Source: an uncultured Eubacteriales bacterium
Lineage (GTDB): Bacteria > Bacillota > Clostridia > Oscillospirales > Oscillospiraceae
Direction of reading: 5' to 3'
DNA: 14,788 bases
Assembly: GCA_900544405.1 (NCBI GenBank)
Contig: UQVA01000035.1
Span: 1-14,788 of the forward strand
Shown here one piece after another: positions 1 to 7,082 of the stretch (within the stretch, counting starts at the first letter, position 1; each line of letters begins with the position of its first letter). A program made the translations under genes and the position numbers. The notes beneath the pieces were generated by a model. The model saw nothing but the letters and a program-made list of their open reading frames with translations, was not told the DNA's origin and ran no database searches.

Positions 1-167
1 GTCATGTTCATTTCTATTCGCTGCGCGGGGCACAACCCTACACAGGGGAGCCTTTGGCTGGTGCAAATTTCCGGCCCGTACTTTTTAGGGAAGCACGCTC
101 CCCCAGTCATGGCTTGCGCCATGACTGCCCCCTCTTAAGAGGGGGCCAAGGACCTCGCCGGGGGCGT
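1..167. repeat. Dispersed palindromic repeat cluster A
   Basis: No gene is seen here. The stretch holds pieces that recur elsewhere in the window. TTTCTATTCGCTG (11-23) recurs at 14776-14788. A CCCTACACAGGGGAGCCTT block (37-55) recurs at 9112-9130. A hairpin with arms CAGTCATGGC (104-113) and GCCATGACTG (118-127) has a counterpart at 9085-9107, and a 20-base perfect palindrome lies at 127-146. It sits just downstream of the garR-type gene, so the hairpins may help end that transcript, but there is no clear T-run directly after them on the minus strand. Confidence 0.7.
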
Positions 168-1043
168 TTACTCCTCCCCAATCAGCGTCCGGTAATAGCG
201 GTAAATGGCGCTATGGTCGCTGTCGCCGTGGCCGGTGGCGTGGAGCCAGCAGAGAATTTCCTGCACGGAGGCGGTCATGGGCACCGGCGCTCCCACGTCG
301 TGGGCGCATTCCAGTACGTTTGCCAAATCCTTTTTATGCAGGTCCACCTTGAAGCCCGGCGTTTCGTTGCCGGAGAGCATCATGGGCGCTTTGGCGTCCA
401 GCACCGTGGACCCGGCCAGGCCCCCACGGATGGCCTGATACACCAACTCCGGGTCCACCCCGGCCTTTTCGGCCAGGGTCAGGGCCTCCGCCACCGCCCG
501 GATGTTGCAGGCCACGATGATCTGATTGGCCAATTTCGTTGTATTTCCCGCACCCACTTCGCCGCAGCGGACGGCGGAGGCTCCCATGGTCAGCAGAACG
601 GGCTTGATTTTGTCGAAGATTTCCTGCTTGCCGCCCACCATGAAGGAAAGTGTTCCGTCCACGGCCTTCGGCTCGCCGCCGGACACCGGGGCGTCCAGCA
701 TTTCCACGCCCTTTTCCGCCAGCACGGCAGCAATTTCCTTACTGGCCACCGGGTTGATGGAGCTGCAATCCACATAAATGGCCCCCGGCTTCATAAATTG
801 CGCCACGCCGTTCTCCCCCAGCATCAATTCCTTCACCTGAGGGGAGTTGGGCAGCATGGTGAACACCAGGTCGCAATTTTCGCCAATTTCCCGCAAGCCG
901 GCTGCTTTGGCCCCGTAGCCCACGCAAATGTCGATGGCCTTCCGGCTCCGGTTCCAGACCAGCAGGTCCGTATATCCGGCCTTCAGCAGGTTGTGGACCA
1001 TGGGCTTGCCCATGATACCCAGGCCAATAAATCCGATTTTCAT
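168..1043 (-). CDS. garR: 2-hydroxy-3-oxopropionate (tartronate semialdehyde) reductase, HIBADH family
   Basis: This 291-residue protein belongs to the beta-hydroxyacid dehydrogenase family. GarR-type members reduce tartronate semialdehyde to D-glycerate with NAD(P)H in the cytosol. The N-terminus has the dinucleotide-binding GLGIMG motif (residues 7-12). The substrate motif DAPVSGG is at 117-123, followed by GTLSFMVGG. The GNTTKLANQ segment carries the family catalytic lysine (K170) and N174. Full length is normal for the family. The ATG is preceded by AGGAGG. It is the last gene of the operon, 17 bases after the glycerate kinase, whose substrate is its expected product; this pairing is the main argument for GarR rather than 3-hydroxyisobutyrate dehydrogenase or a succinate semialdehyde reductase, which share the fold and motifs. 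Confidence 0.85.
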   Translation of the reverse strand: MKIGFIGLGIMGKPMVHNLLKAGYTDLLVWNRSRKAIDICVGYGAKAAGLREIGENCDLVFTMLPNSPQVKELMLGENGVAQFMKPGAIYVDCSSINPVASKEIAAVLAEKGVEMLDAPVSGGEPKAVDGTLSFMVGGKQEIFDKIKPVLLTMGASAVRCGEVGAGNTTKLANQIIVACNIRAVAEALTLAEKAGVDPELVYQAIRGGLAGSTVLDAKAPMMLSGNETPGFKVDLHKKDLANVLECAHDVGAPVPMTASVQEILCWLHATGHGDSDHSAIYRYYRTLIGEE

Positions 1044-1060
1044 AGCGTTCCCTCCTGCTT

Positions 1061-2293
1061 TTACCGCCGGATGAGCAGCACCGACAGGTCGTTCACATTG
1101 GTCCCCGTGGGTCCGGTGAGAATCAAGCCGTCCACGGCAGACAGCGCGTGATAAGCGTCGTTGTCCTGCAATACGGCATCCAGATCATAGCCCTTCTCGG
1201 TCAAGCGGCGCAGGGTCGTACCGTCCACCCAGCCACCGGCCGCATCCGTGGGGCCGTCGGTGCCGTCGGACCCCAGGGAGAACACCAGGGTATCCCGAAG
1301 GCCGTCAATGCCTCTGGCCGCTGCCAGGGCCAATTCCTGATTCCGTCCGCCCTTGCCGTGGCCGGTCAGGTGGACCACCGTCTCCCCTCCGGCGATAAAG
1401 GCCAGGGATTCCTTGGTGTCGGCGTGATATTGGGCGATGGACGCCAGGAAGCTGCCTGCATCCCGTGCTTCGCAGCAGAGGCTGGCGGTCAGGACCACAG
1501 GCTTGTACCCCAGGGCCTGGGCGGACTCCGAAGCGGCGGCGCAAAGCTGCCGGACGGAGCCGGTGATGCGGCTTTCCGCATTGGGCAGGTCCTTGGGGGT
1601 CTCTTTTGTCAGCAAATTCCGGGCCAGGTCGCTCAGGTGCAGGTCATATTTTTTCGCAATGGCCTGGGCCTGCTCGCTGGTGGTGGAATCCGGATAAGCC
1701 GGGCCGGAGGCAATCATATCCAGCGGGTCCCCCAGAATATCGGACAAAACAATGGAAAAAACATGGGCCGGGGCGCAAAGCTGGGCGAATTTGCCGCCCT
1801 TCACCGCAGAAAACCGCTTGCGGAGGGTGTTGATCTCCGTAATGTCCGCCCCGCAGGCCAGCAGCTGCTTGGTGATGTCCGCCAATTCTTCCGGAGGAAG
1901 CAGGGGCTTTTCAAACAGGGCCGAGCCGCCGCCGGACAGCAGGAACAGCACAAGATCGTCCGACCTCAGGCCGGAGACTGCCTGAATGGCCTCCGCCGTG
2001 GCCGTGTAGGAATCTTCATCCGGCACGGGATGCCCCGCCTCCCGGATGTCCAGCGGGCCGATGGGACCCATGGCATGGCCGTGCTTGGTGATGACCACGC
2101 CGGAATCGATCTTCGCCCCCAGCTGTGCGTAGGCGGCGTGGGCCATTTGCCAGGCGGCCTTACCTGCGGCGATGAGGACCAGCTTGCCGGAGTAACGGGG
2201 CAGCTCTTTCAGGGCTTTTTCCACGGCGGTATCCGGCAGGGCCGCATGGAGCGCAGCTTGCATGATGATGTTGGCATCTTGGAAAAGGGACAT
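1061..2293 (-). CDS. Glycerate 2-kinase, type 2 (DUF4147/MOFRL family)
   Basis: This cytosolic enzyme would phosphorylate D-glycerate, normally to 2-phosphoglycerate in this family, feeding lower glycolysis. I chose the start at 2293 (MSLFQDANII, 410 residues) because GGAGG lies 7 bases upstream; a longer frame to 2407 would run into the permease gene. The N-terminal DUF4147 domain (about 5-235) has AAGKAA (42-47) and SGGGSA (120-125). The C-terminal MOFRL domain (about 295-405) has GGRNQE (315-320), the GSDGTDGPTDAAGG segment (341-354) and TGPTGTNVND (393-402). All hallmark motifs of the family are intact. It lies between the AEC permease (14-base gap) and the GarR-type reductase (17-base gap). 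Some family members are annotated hydroxypyruvate reductase; that older name is less likely here. Confidence 0.9.
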   Translation of the reverse strand: MSLFQDANIIMQAALHAALPDTAVEKALKELPRYSGKLVLIAAGKAAWQMAHAAYAQLGAKIDSGVVITKHGHAMGPIGPLDIREAGHPVPDEDSYTATAEAIQAVSGLRSDDLVLFLLSGGGSALFEKPLLPPEELADITKQLLACGADITEINTLRKRFSAVKGGKFAQLCAPAHVFSIVLSDILGDPLDMIASGPAYPDSTTSEQAQAIAKKYDLHLSDLARNLLTKETPKDLPNAESRITGSVRQLCAAASESAQALGYKPVVLTASLCCEARDAGSFLASIAQYHADTKESLAFIAGGETVVHLTGHGKGGRNQELALAAARGIDGLRDTLVFSLGSDGTDGPTDAAGGWVDGTTLRRLTEKGYDLDAVLQDNDAYHALSAVDGLILTGPTGTNVNDLSVLLIRR

Positions 2294-2307
2294 GGGAAAA
2301 CCTCCGA

Positions 2308-3228
2308 TCATAAATTCATCAGCGCCAGCACGGCGGTCATGCCGAGGAGGGCTGTGAGGATACAAAGTGACGAAACGCAGCTGGCCGCCGCCGGGTCCCC
2401 GCCGCACTTTTCCGTGAACGCAGGGGACAGGGCCGAGGGCGGGGCAAAGACCACGATGGCCAGGGCCTGCCGGATGGGCAGGGGCAGCGGCAGCACAAAA
2501 TAGCAGAAGGCAGACAGGGCGATGGCCGAGAGATTCCGGATGATGACGATGGCCGCCACGGCTTTCAACGTCTCCGGCCGAAGCTGAATGTCAAACATCA
2601 GGCCGATCATGAACATGGCGCAGTAGGCGTTGGCGTTGGCAATGGGCTGGAGAAAATCCGCCAGGGCCGTAGGAATACGGACACGGCACAGGGACAAGAT
2701 TAGCATGGCCGTATAGGTCAGGAACGGCACGCTGCTGCCCAGCTTTTTCAGCAGACTGAGCAGAAATTTCTCCCCCTCTTTCCGGCCGTTCAGCAGCAGG
2801 TCCGTGGCCGCATAGCTGCCGCCGGTACACATGATGGCGTTGCCGGTGTCGAACAGGCAGGCCCCCGCAACCCCGGCAGCCCCCAGGAACCCCTGGGCGA
2901 AAGGCATGGCAAAGGCTCCGATGTTATAGCCGGGGGTACAGATGGCGTACAGGGCCCGGAGGGCTTTGGATTTTTTCCGGCTGAGACCCAGGCCGATGAG
3001 CAGCATGGCCCCGTTGGCCAGGAAGCCCAACAGGGTGACAATGAGCATGGACAAATCCAGGGTTGTGGTCGCAAAGCTGACGATGACCGCCGCCGGGAGC
3101 GTGATGTTCAGCACGATTTTCACCATCACGGTATAGTCCGTGGGCTTGAACAGGCCCAGCTTTTTCAGCCCAAAGGCCAGAAAAATGATAAATGCAAAGG
3201 AGATCGCTTTCCAGAGTACGCTCGCCAT
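2308..3228 (-). CDS. AEC (auxin efflux carrier)-family permease
   Basis: This is a hydrophobic 306-residue membrane protein with about 8-10 predicted membrane spans and the two-half layout of the Mem_trans/AEC family (length about 300-320). The first helix starts right at the N-terminus (KAISFAFIIFLAFGLKKLGL), and the middle has CTPGYNIGAFAMPF, typical of these carriers. I chose ATG 3228 because AGGAGG lies 7 bases upstream and a perfect promoter lies just before it; the open frame to 3381 runs through the promoter and is not credible. Bacterial AEC proteins move organic acids such as malate, malonate or lactate. As first gene of the glycerate kinase/reductase operon it probably carries a hydroxy- or dicarboxylic acid; the direction of transport is unknown. 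Confidence 0.85.
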   Translation of the reverse strand: MASVLWKAISFAFIIFLAFGLKKLGLFKPTDYTVMVKIVLNITLPAAVIVSFATTTLDLSMLIVTLLGFLANGAMLLIGLGLSRKKSKALRALYAICTPGYNIGAFAMPFAQGFLGAAGVAGACLFDTGNAIMCTGGSYAATDLLLNGRKEGEKFLLSLLKKLGSSVPFLTYTAMLILSLCRVRIPTALADFLQPIANANAYCAMFMIGLMFDIQLRPETLKAVAAIVIIRNLSAIALSAFCYFVLPLPLPIRQALAIVVFAPPSALSPAFTEKCGGDPAAASCVSSLCILTALLGMTAVLALMNL

Positions 3229-3235
3229 GGGGAAA

Positions 3236-3241
3236 CCTCCT
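3236..3241 (-). promoter_or_regulatory. Ribosome binding site of the AEC permease
   Basis: AGGAGG on the minus strand ends 7 bases before the ATG at 3228. This fixes the start of the permease and rejects the longer upstream reading. Confidence 0.85.
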
Positions 3242-3253
3242 GGTTTTTTCTTC

Positions 3254-3282
3254 ATTATAATCGGAAATGGAAAACCTGTCAA
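3254..3282 (-). promoter_or_regulatory. Consensus sigma-A promoter of the permease-glycerate kinase-garR operon
   Basis: On the minus strand, TTGACA (3277-3282) and TATAAT (3254-3259) are separated by exactly 17 bases, a perfect match to the housekeeping consensus. Transcription would start near 3247, giving a leader of about 20 bases. So strong a promoter implies control by a repressor, most simply the divergent GntR protein. Confidence 0.9.
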
Positions 3283-3303
3283 AAAGAATTTGGAAAACGT
3301 GGG

Positions 3304-3332
3304 TTGTATTCGGCAAAGACTTATGCTAAAAT
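3304..3332 (+). promoter_or_regulatory. Promoter of the gntR-type gene
   Basis: TTGTAT (3304-3309) and TAAAAT (3327-3332) have a 17-base spacer and lie about 30 bases before the gntR start. It is back to back with the permease promoter, with the two -35 boxes 21 bases apart, so one bound repressor could affect both. Confidence 0.7.
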
Positions 3333-3361
3333 GGTAAAAAAGTTCGAAAGGGGACGGCAAG

Positions 3362-4018
3362 ATGCAGCAGGTCATGACCATCCAGGAGCAGGTATATCAA
3401 TTTTTGAAGGAGGACATTTGCTCCGGCGTGTTCCGTCCCGGTCAGCGGCTTCAGGAGGTATCCATCGCCAACCAATATAAAGTCAGCCGTTCCCCGGTCC
3501 GGGAGGCCCTCCGGCGGCTGGCGGCGGACGGTCTGGTGGAGGAGGTCCCCAACAAGGGCGTCACCGTGAAGCGCTATTCGGCCCGGGACATGGAGGAAAT
3601 TTACGAAATGCGGGTGATGATGGAAAACGAAGCCATCGACCATCTGACCCGTGCCAAGCTGGCCCCCATAGAGGAGGAGCTTACTTCCCTGCTGGCCCGG
3701 ATGAAGCTGGCCTACCAGCGGCGGGATATGCCGGATTATATCACCATGGACTCTCAGCTCCACCGGATGCTGGTCCGGGGCAGCGGGAACGCCCTGCTGT
3801 TCCAGCTTTACGACCGCATTGATACCCTCATCCGCCAGTTCCGGCGGTTTTCCCTGGTGGATCCGGTCCGTCAGGCGGACAGCGTGGTGGAGCATGAGAC
3901 GATTCTGCAAATGCTTCTGCAGGGAAACAACGACGCCGCCAAGGAGGAAAACAAGCGGCATTTGCTTCTGGCCCGGGACCAGGTAGTGGCTTACCTGAAT
4001 TCCCTGCCGGAGGAGTGA
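3362..4018 (+). CDS. GntR-family transcriptional regulator, FadR/FCD subfamily
   Basis: This 218-residue DNA-binding regulator has an N-terminal winged helix-turn-helix (about 5-72), including VSRSPVREALRRLAADGLVE (41-60) and the wing NKGVTVK. Its C-terminal all-helical FCD ligand-binding domain runs from about 77 to 212. The FCD metal/ligand site appears intact: D130 and H134 (DSQLH), H178 (VEHE) and H200. Such FCD proteins usually bind carboxylic or sugar acids through the metal and release DNA on binding. It is transcribed away from the permease-kinase-reductase operon and lies between it and the racemase-dehydratase operon. It is the only regulator in this region and is the likely controller of both. 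The ATG follows a GAAAGGGGA ribosome site. Confidence 0.9.
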   Translation: MQQVMTIQEQVYQFLKEDICSGVFRPGQRLQEVSIANQYKVSRSPVREALRRLAADGLVEEVPNKGVTVKRYSARDMEEIYEMRVMMENEAIDHLTRAKLAPIEEELTSLLARMKLAYQRRDMPDYITMDSQLHRMLVRGSGNALLFQLYDRIDTLIRQFRRFSLVDPVRQADSVVEHETILQMLLQGNNDAAKEENKRHLLLARDQVVAYLNSLPEE

Positions 4019-4232
4019 GAAACGTCCCCGACGGCGAAGCATGCACTTCCGGCGTGGCGTTGTAGGGGCGTGGGCATGCCCCGCCCCTACACACAATGAC
4101 CTGCTGCCTACCGCCCCTCATCCGTCTTTGCTTCGCAAAGCCGCCTTCCCCCAGGGGAAGGCTATTTTCGCCTCGCCGGAAGATTTTGCCTCTCCCCCTC
4201 CGGGGGGATATTTTTTTACCCAAAAATGACGA

Positions 4233-4260
4233 CCGGCCACCGGCTTTTGCCGGTGGCCGG
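4233..4260 (-). terminator. Probable terminator of the racemase-dehydratase-GntP operon
   Basis: A perfect 12-bp stem (CCGGCCACCGGC / GCCGGTGGCCGG) has a 4-base loop. On the minus strand it is followed within a few bases by ATTTTT. It lies about 90 bases after the GntP stop codon. The T-run is not directly next to the stem, so termination strength is uncertain. Confidence 0.6.
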
Positions 4261-4316
4261 AACGGGTCCACATCCTCACGTGCCTGCCAAGGGCGTGGGT
4301 TTGCTCGTCCTGGTCC

Positions 4317-4336
4317 GAGGGGCCGCAAGGCCCCTC
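4317..4336 (-). other. GCAA/TTGC-loop hairpin just after the GntP stop codon
   Basis: Arms GAGGGGCC and GGCCCCTC enclose a 4-base loop (GCAA on the plus strand, TTGC in the minus-strand transcript) 15 bases past the stop. No T-run follows, so this looks like a 3' stabilising hairpin or first half of a tandem terminator rather than a terminator alone. Confidence 0.5.
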
Positions 4337-4351
4337 AGCCAAGGTCAGAGA

Positions 4352-5806
4352 TCAATGGATAAACAGGCTCAGAATGAACAGGATCAGTCCGCCGAACACG
4401 GGGACGATGATGGAGCCAATGGTCCAGGTCTTCAGGCTGGTCTTGATGTCCATACCGGAGAAGCTGGTGACCACATGGAAGTAGCTGTCGTTCAGGAAGG
4501 ACGGGCACATGGAGGTCATGCAGATGGCCAGACCTGCCAGGTAGGGGTTCACGGCCAGACCGGCAGCCAGCATGGGAGCAACCAATGCCGAGCCGGTGAT
4601 CATAGCGGTCGTGCCGGAGCCCTGCGGGAAGCGCATAATCACGCCGATGAGCAGAGGAACCAGAATGCCGGGGATACCGGTGCTGACCAGGGCCTCGCCC
4701 ATGATACCGGCAGCGCCGGTAGCCTTCACAACAGCGCCCAGAGCGCCGCCGGCGGCGGTGATGAAAACGATGGGGCCTGCATCCTTCAGAGCTTCGCCCA
4801 TCATGCCGACCACGGTCTTGTTGTCCTTGTCATGAGCCAGCACGAAAGCGCCCAGGCACAGGGAGATGAACAGAGCGATGACGGGGTTGCCCAGGAAGGT
4901 GATGATCTGTCCCACGATCATGCCCTTCAGGGCAGTCTGGGAAACGATGGTGTTGGCCAGAATCAGAATCACGGGCAGCAGCAGGATGGTGAAGGAAATG
5001 CCTGCGCCGGGCAGCTTCTCGGTGCTCAGCAGAGCGGCGAAGTCCTCGTTCTCCAGCTCTTTGCCGGCCTTCAGCTTGGCGTCGATCTTGTCCAGGACTT
5101 CCAGCTGAGCGGCGGTGTACTTGCTGCGGTCGATTTCATAGGGAACAACGAACTGGGGGTACTTGTTGCCGAAGTACCGGAACAGGAACACGGACAGGAC
5201 GAACACAGGGATGGACAGCAGCAGACCATAGATGATGAACAGGCCCAGGTCCACGTTCATACCGTTCTGCTGGAAGGTGGACACCACGGCCAGAGGGCCG
5301 GGGGTGGGGGGAACCAGGAAGTGGGTGATGTACAGGCCCATACCCAGGATGCCGCCCAGGCCCACCATGGACTTCTTGGTCAGCCGGGAGAATTCCTTTG
5401 CCAGGGAGGACAGGATCACGAAGCCGGAGTCACAGAACACAGGGATGGAGACCACGAAACCGGTGAGGCCCAGGACCACATCGGCCCGCTTGATGCCCAC
5501 CAGCTTCAGGATGGACAGAGCCATCCGCTTGGCAGCACCGCTTTTCTCCAGGAAAATGCCCATGATACAGCCGAAGCCGATCACGATGCCGATGGAGGCC
5601 ATGGTACCGCCGAAACCTGAGGTAACGGTGGAAATTGCCGTGCCCAGCAGGTTGCCGCTTTCTGCGACACCGGCCAGATTGTTACCGGAAAGAACTGCGA
5701 TGAGAATTGCGGAGATAATGAGTGCGGGGAAGGCATGCATTCTTGTGCAGATGATGAGAACCATCATCACAACAACGCCGATGAGCATTGCCAATACGGG
5801 ATTCAT
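4352..5806 (-). CDS. GntP-family gluconate/sugar-acid:H+ symporter
   Basis: This 484-residue integral membrane protein has many hydrophobic helices and the GntP-family segment HFLVPPTPGPLAVV (162-175). Other family-like segments are GFGGTMASIGIVIGFG (64-79) and SIPVFCDSGFVIL (120-132). Family members import gluconate, D-glycerate, idonate or related hydroxy acids. It is longer than the usual 440-455 residues because of a charged, non-membrane stretch at about 218-265. The ATG is preceded by AAAGGAG. It is the last gene of the four-gene operon, 82 bases after the dehydratase large subunit. Context suggests it imports the substrate of the racemase/dehydratase pair. The exact substrate cannot be told from the sequence. 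Confidence 0.9.
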   Translation of the reverse strand: MNPVLAMLIGVVVMMVLIICTRMHAFPALIISAILIAVLSGNNLAGVAESGNLLGTAISTVTSGFGGTMASIGIVIGFGCIMGIFLEKSGAAKRMALSILKLVGIKRADVVLGLTGFVVSIPVFCDSGFVILSSLAKEFSRLTKKSMVGLGGILGMGLYITHFLVPPTPGPLAVVSTFQQNGMNVDLGLFIIYGLLLSIPVFVLSVFLFRYFGNKYPQFVVPYEIDRSKYTAAQLEVLDKIDAKLKAGKELENEDFAALLSTEKLPGAGISFTILLLPVILILANTIVSQTALKGMIVGQIITFLGNPVIALFISLCLGAFVLAHDKDNKTVVGMMGEALKDAGPIVFITAAGGALGAVVKATGAAGIMGEALVSTGIPGILVPLLIGVIMRFPQGSGTTAMITGSALVAPMLAAGLAVNPYLAGLAICMTSMCPSFLNDSYFHVVTSFSGMDIKTSLKTWTIGSIIVPVFGGLILFILSLFIH

Positions 5807-5888
5807 AGATTTACTCCTTTCTAAATTCCAACGGGGTCAATTTTCGGATGCAGGCAGGCACAAAGAGCAGGGGTAGGAAATATTTTGC

Positions 5889-7067
5889 TTAAATCACGGG
5901 ACCCAGACAGTGGATGTCGATGGCACTGAAATAGCCGATGGCCTCGTTCTTGGTCATCTCGCCACTCAGGACCCGCAGCATCTTGGCGTAGGCTTCCTCG
6001 CCCACTTCCTCGATGCTCTTTTCGCCGGTGATGATGCGTCCGGCATTCAGGTCCATATCGTTCTCCATGCGCTCGTATGTATTGGGGTTGCCGCAAATTT
6101 TGATGACCGGCATGGAGGGGAAGCCCTGGGGCGCGCCCCGGCCGGTGGAGAACATCATGAACTGTGCGCCGGTGGCTGCCATGCCCGTGAGGATTTCGGG
6201 CTCCCGGCCCGGGGTATCCTTGATCCACAGGCCCTTGCAGCCGAAGGCGTGCTGGGGATATTCGAGAACGCCCTGAATGGGCTTGGTGCCGCTCTTGACG
6301 ATGGCGCCCAGGCTCTTTTCTTCAATAGAGGACAGGCCGCCGGCGATGTTGCCGGGGGTGGGCTGGCCCTTGCGCATATCGCAGCCGATGGCCTTGGCCC
6401 GGTTCTCCATGGCGTTGACGATCTGGTAAATTTTCTGGCCCACGGGGCCGTTCTCGCCGCCCACCGCCCGGCGGGCCAGCAGATGCTCGCCGCCCAGGAA
6501 CTCGGTGGTCTCGCCGAAGATAACGGTCGCTCCCTGGTCCACCAGCTTGTCGGCAATGTAGCCGATGACGCAGTTGGAGGCCATGCCGGAGGTGGTGTCC
6601 GAAGCGCCGCACTTGATGGCCATGACGATACGGTCCACGCCCACCTCCTGCCGCTGCATTCCGGAAACTTCAATGACCAGCTTCCGGGCAATATCCGTAC
6701 CCAGGCGGATGGCGTTGGACACGCCGCCCAACTCCTGAATGTGGATGATCTCAACGTGCTTGCCGGTGGCTTTGATTTCGTTATACATCCGCTCGTGGTC
6801 CGTGCCCTCGCAGCCCAGGCTCACGATGAGGACGGCGCCGGTGTTGGGGCTTTTGCCCAGAGAGATCAGGGTGTCCGTGACCCGCTCCAGGTCCGGCGGC
6901 ATCTGGCAGCAGCCCTGATGATGCAGATAAGTCACGCAGCCCTGGACCTGGCGGCAGATGGCCTGCGCCACATCGTTGGCGCAGGTGACGCTGGGAATGA
7001 CCGCCACGAAGTTCCGGGAACCCACCTGTCCGTCGGGACGGACATAGCCGTAAAAGGTATCAGCCAT
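5889..7067 (-). CDS. UxaA/GarD-family sugar-acid dehydratase, large (catalytic) subunit
   Basis: This 392-residue protein matches the C-terminal catalytic part of altronate dehydratase UxaA and galactarate dehydratase GarD, which remove water from aldonic or aldaric acids to give 2-keto-3-deoxy acids. Conserved features are RPDGQVGSRN (10-19), C29 in VTCAN, QGCC (51-54), LGCEGTD (84-90), KCGASD (152-157), the GETTEFLGGEH region (185-195), PTPGN (236-240), EEKSLG (249-254) and FSTGRG (306-311). The family usually uses a divalent metal such as iron. The SAF domain, fused at the N-terminus in E. coli UxaA, is here a separate gene 15 bases upstream. The same split is found in altronate dehydratases of other bacteria and in sulfolactate sulfo-lyase (SuyAB), so family is firm but substrate is open. 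Confidence 0.85.
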   Translation of the reverse strand: MADTFYGYVRPDGQVGSRNFVAVIPSVTCANDVAQAICRQVQGCVTYLHHQGCCQMPPDLERVTDTLISLGKSPNTGAVLIVSLGCEGTDHERMYNEIKATGKHVEIIHIQELGGVSNAIRLGTDIARKLVIEVSGMQRQEVGVDRIVMAIKCGASDTTSGMASNCVIGYIADKLVDQGATVIFGETTEFLGGEHLLARRAVGGENGPVGQKIYQIVNAMENRAKAIGCDMRKGQPTPGNIAGGLSSIEEKSLGAIVKSGTKPIQGVLEYPQHAFGCKGLWIKDTPGREPEILTGMAATGAQFMMFSTGRGAPQGFPSMPVIKICGNPNTYERMENDMDLNAGRIITGEKSIEEVGEEAYAKMLRVLSGEMTKNEAIGYFSAIDIHCLGPVI

Positions 7068-7082
7068 TTTGAGAACCCCTCC

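Larger units (their letters stand above)
4019..4351. repeat. Gene-free spacer with repeat cluster B
   Basis: No convincing gene is seen. At 4061-4091 is a long hairpin: arms TGTAGGGGCG and CGCCCCTACA enclose an inner GGGCATGCCC palindrome. Related copies lie at 8931-8952 and 14592-14619. The 19-base block CTACCGCCCCTCATCCGTC at 4108-4126 recurs exactly at 14701-14719, each time followed by a small hairpin of different sequence (here CTTTGC-TTC-GCAAAG). GCCTTCCCCCAGGGGAAGGC at 4143-4162 is the exact reverse complement of 9016-9035. The right part holds the hairpins after the GntP gene, listed separately. The 4061-4091 hairpin may also end the gntR transcript, but no T-run follows. Confidence 0.75.

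Noticed and set aside
4041..4362. Small open frames on both strands downstream of gntR
   Set aside because: They cover repeat hairpins and the terminator after the GntP gene and have no coding features.
5807..5888. Internal promoter before the GntP gene
   Set aside because: A TTGACC is present on the minus strand but no matching -10 box lies at a proper distance; the gene most likely depends on the operon promoter.
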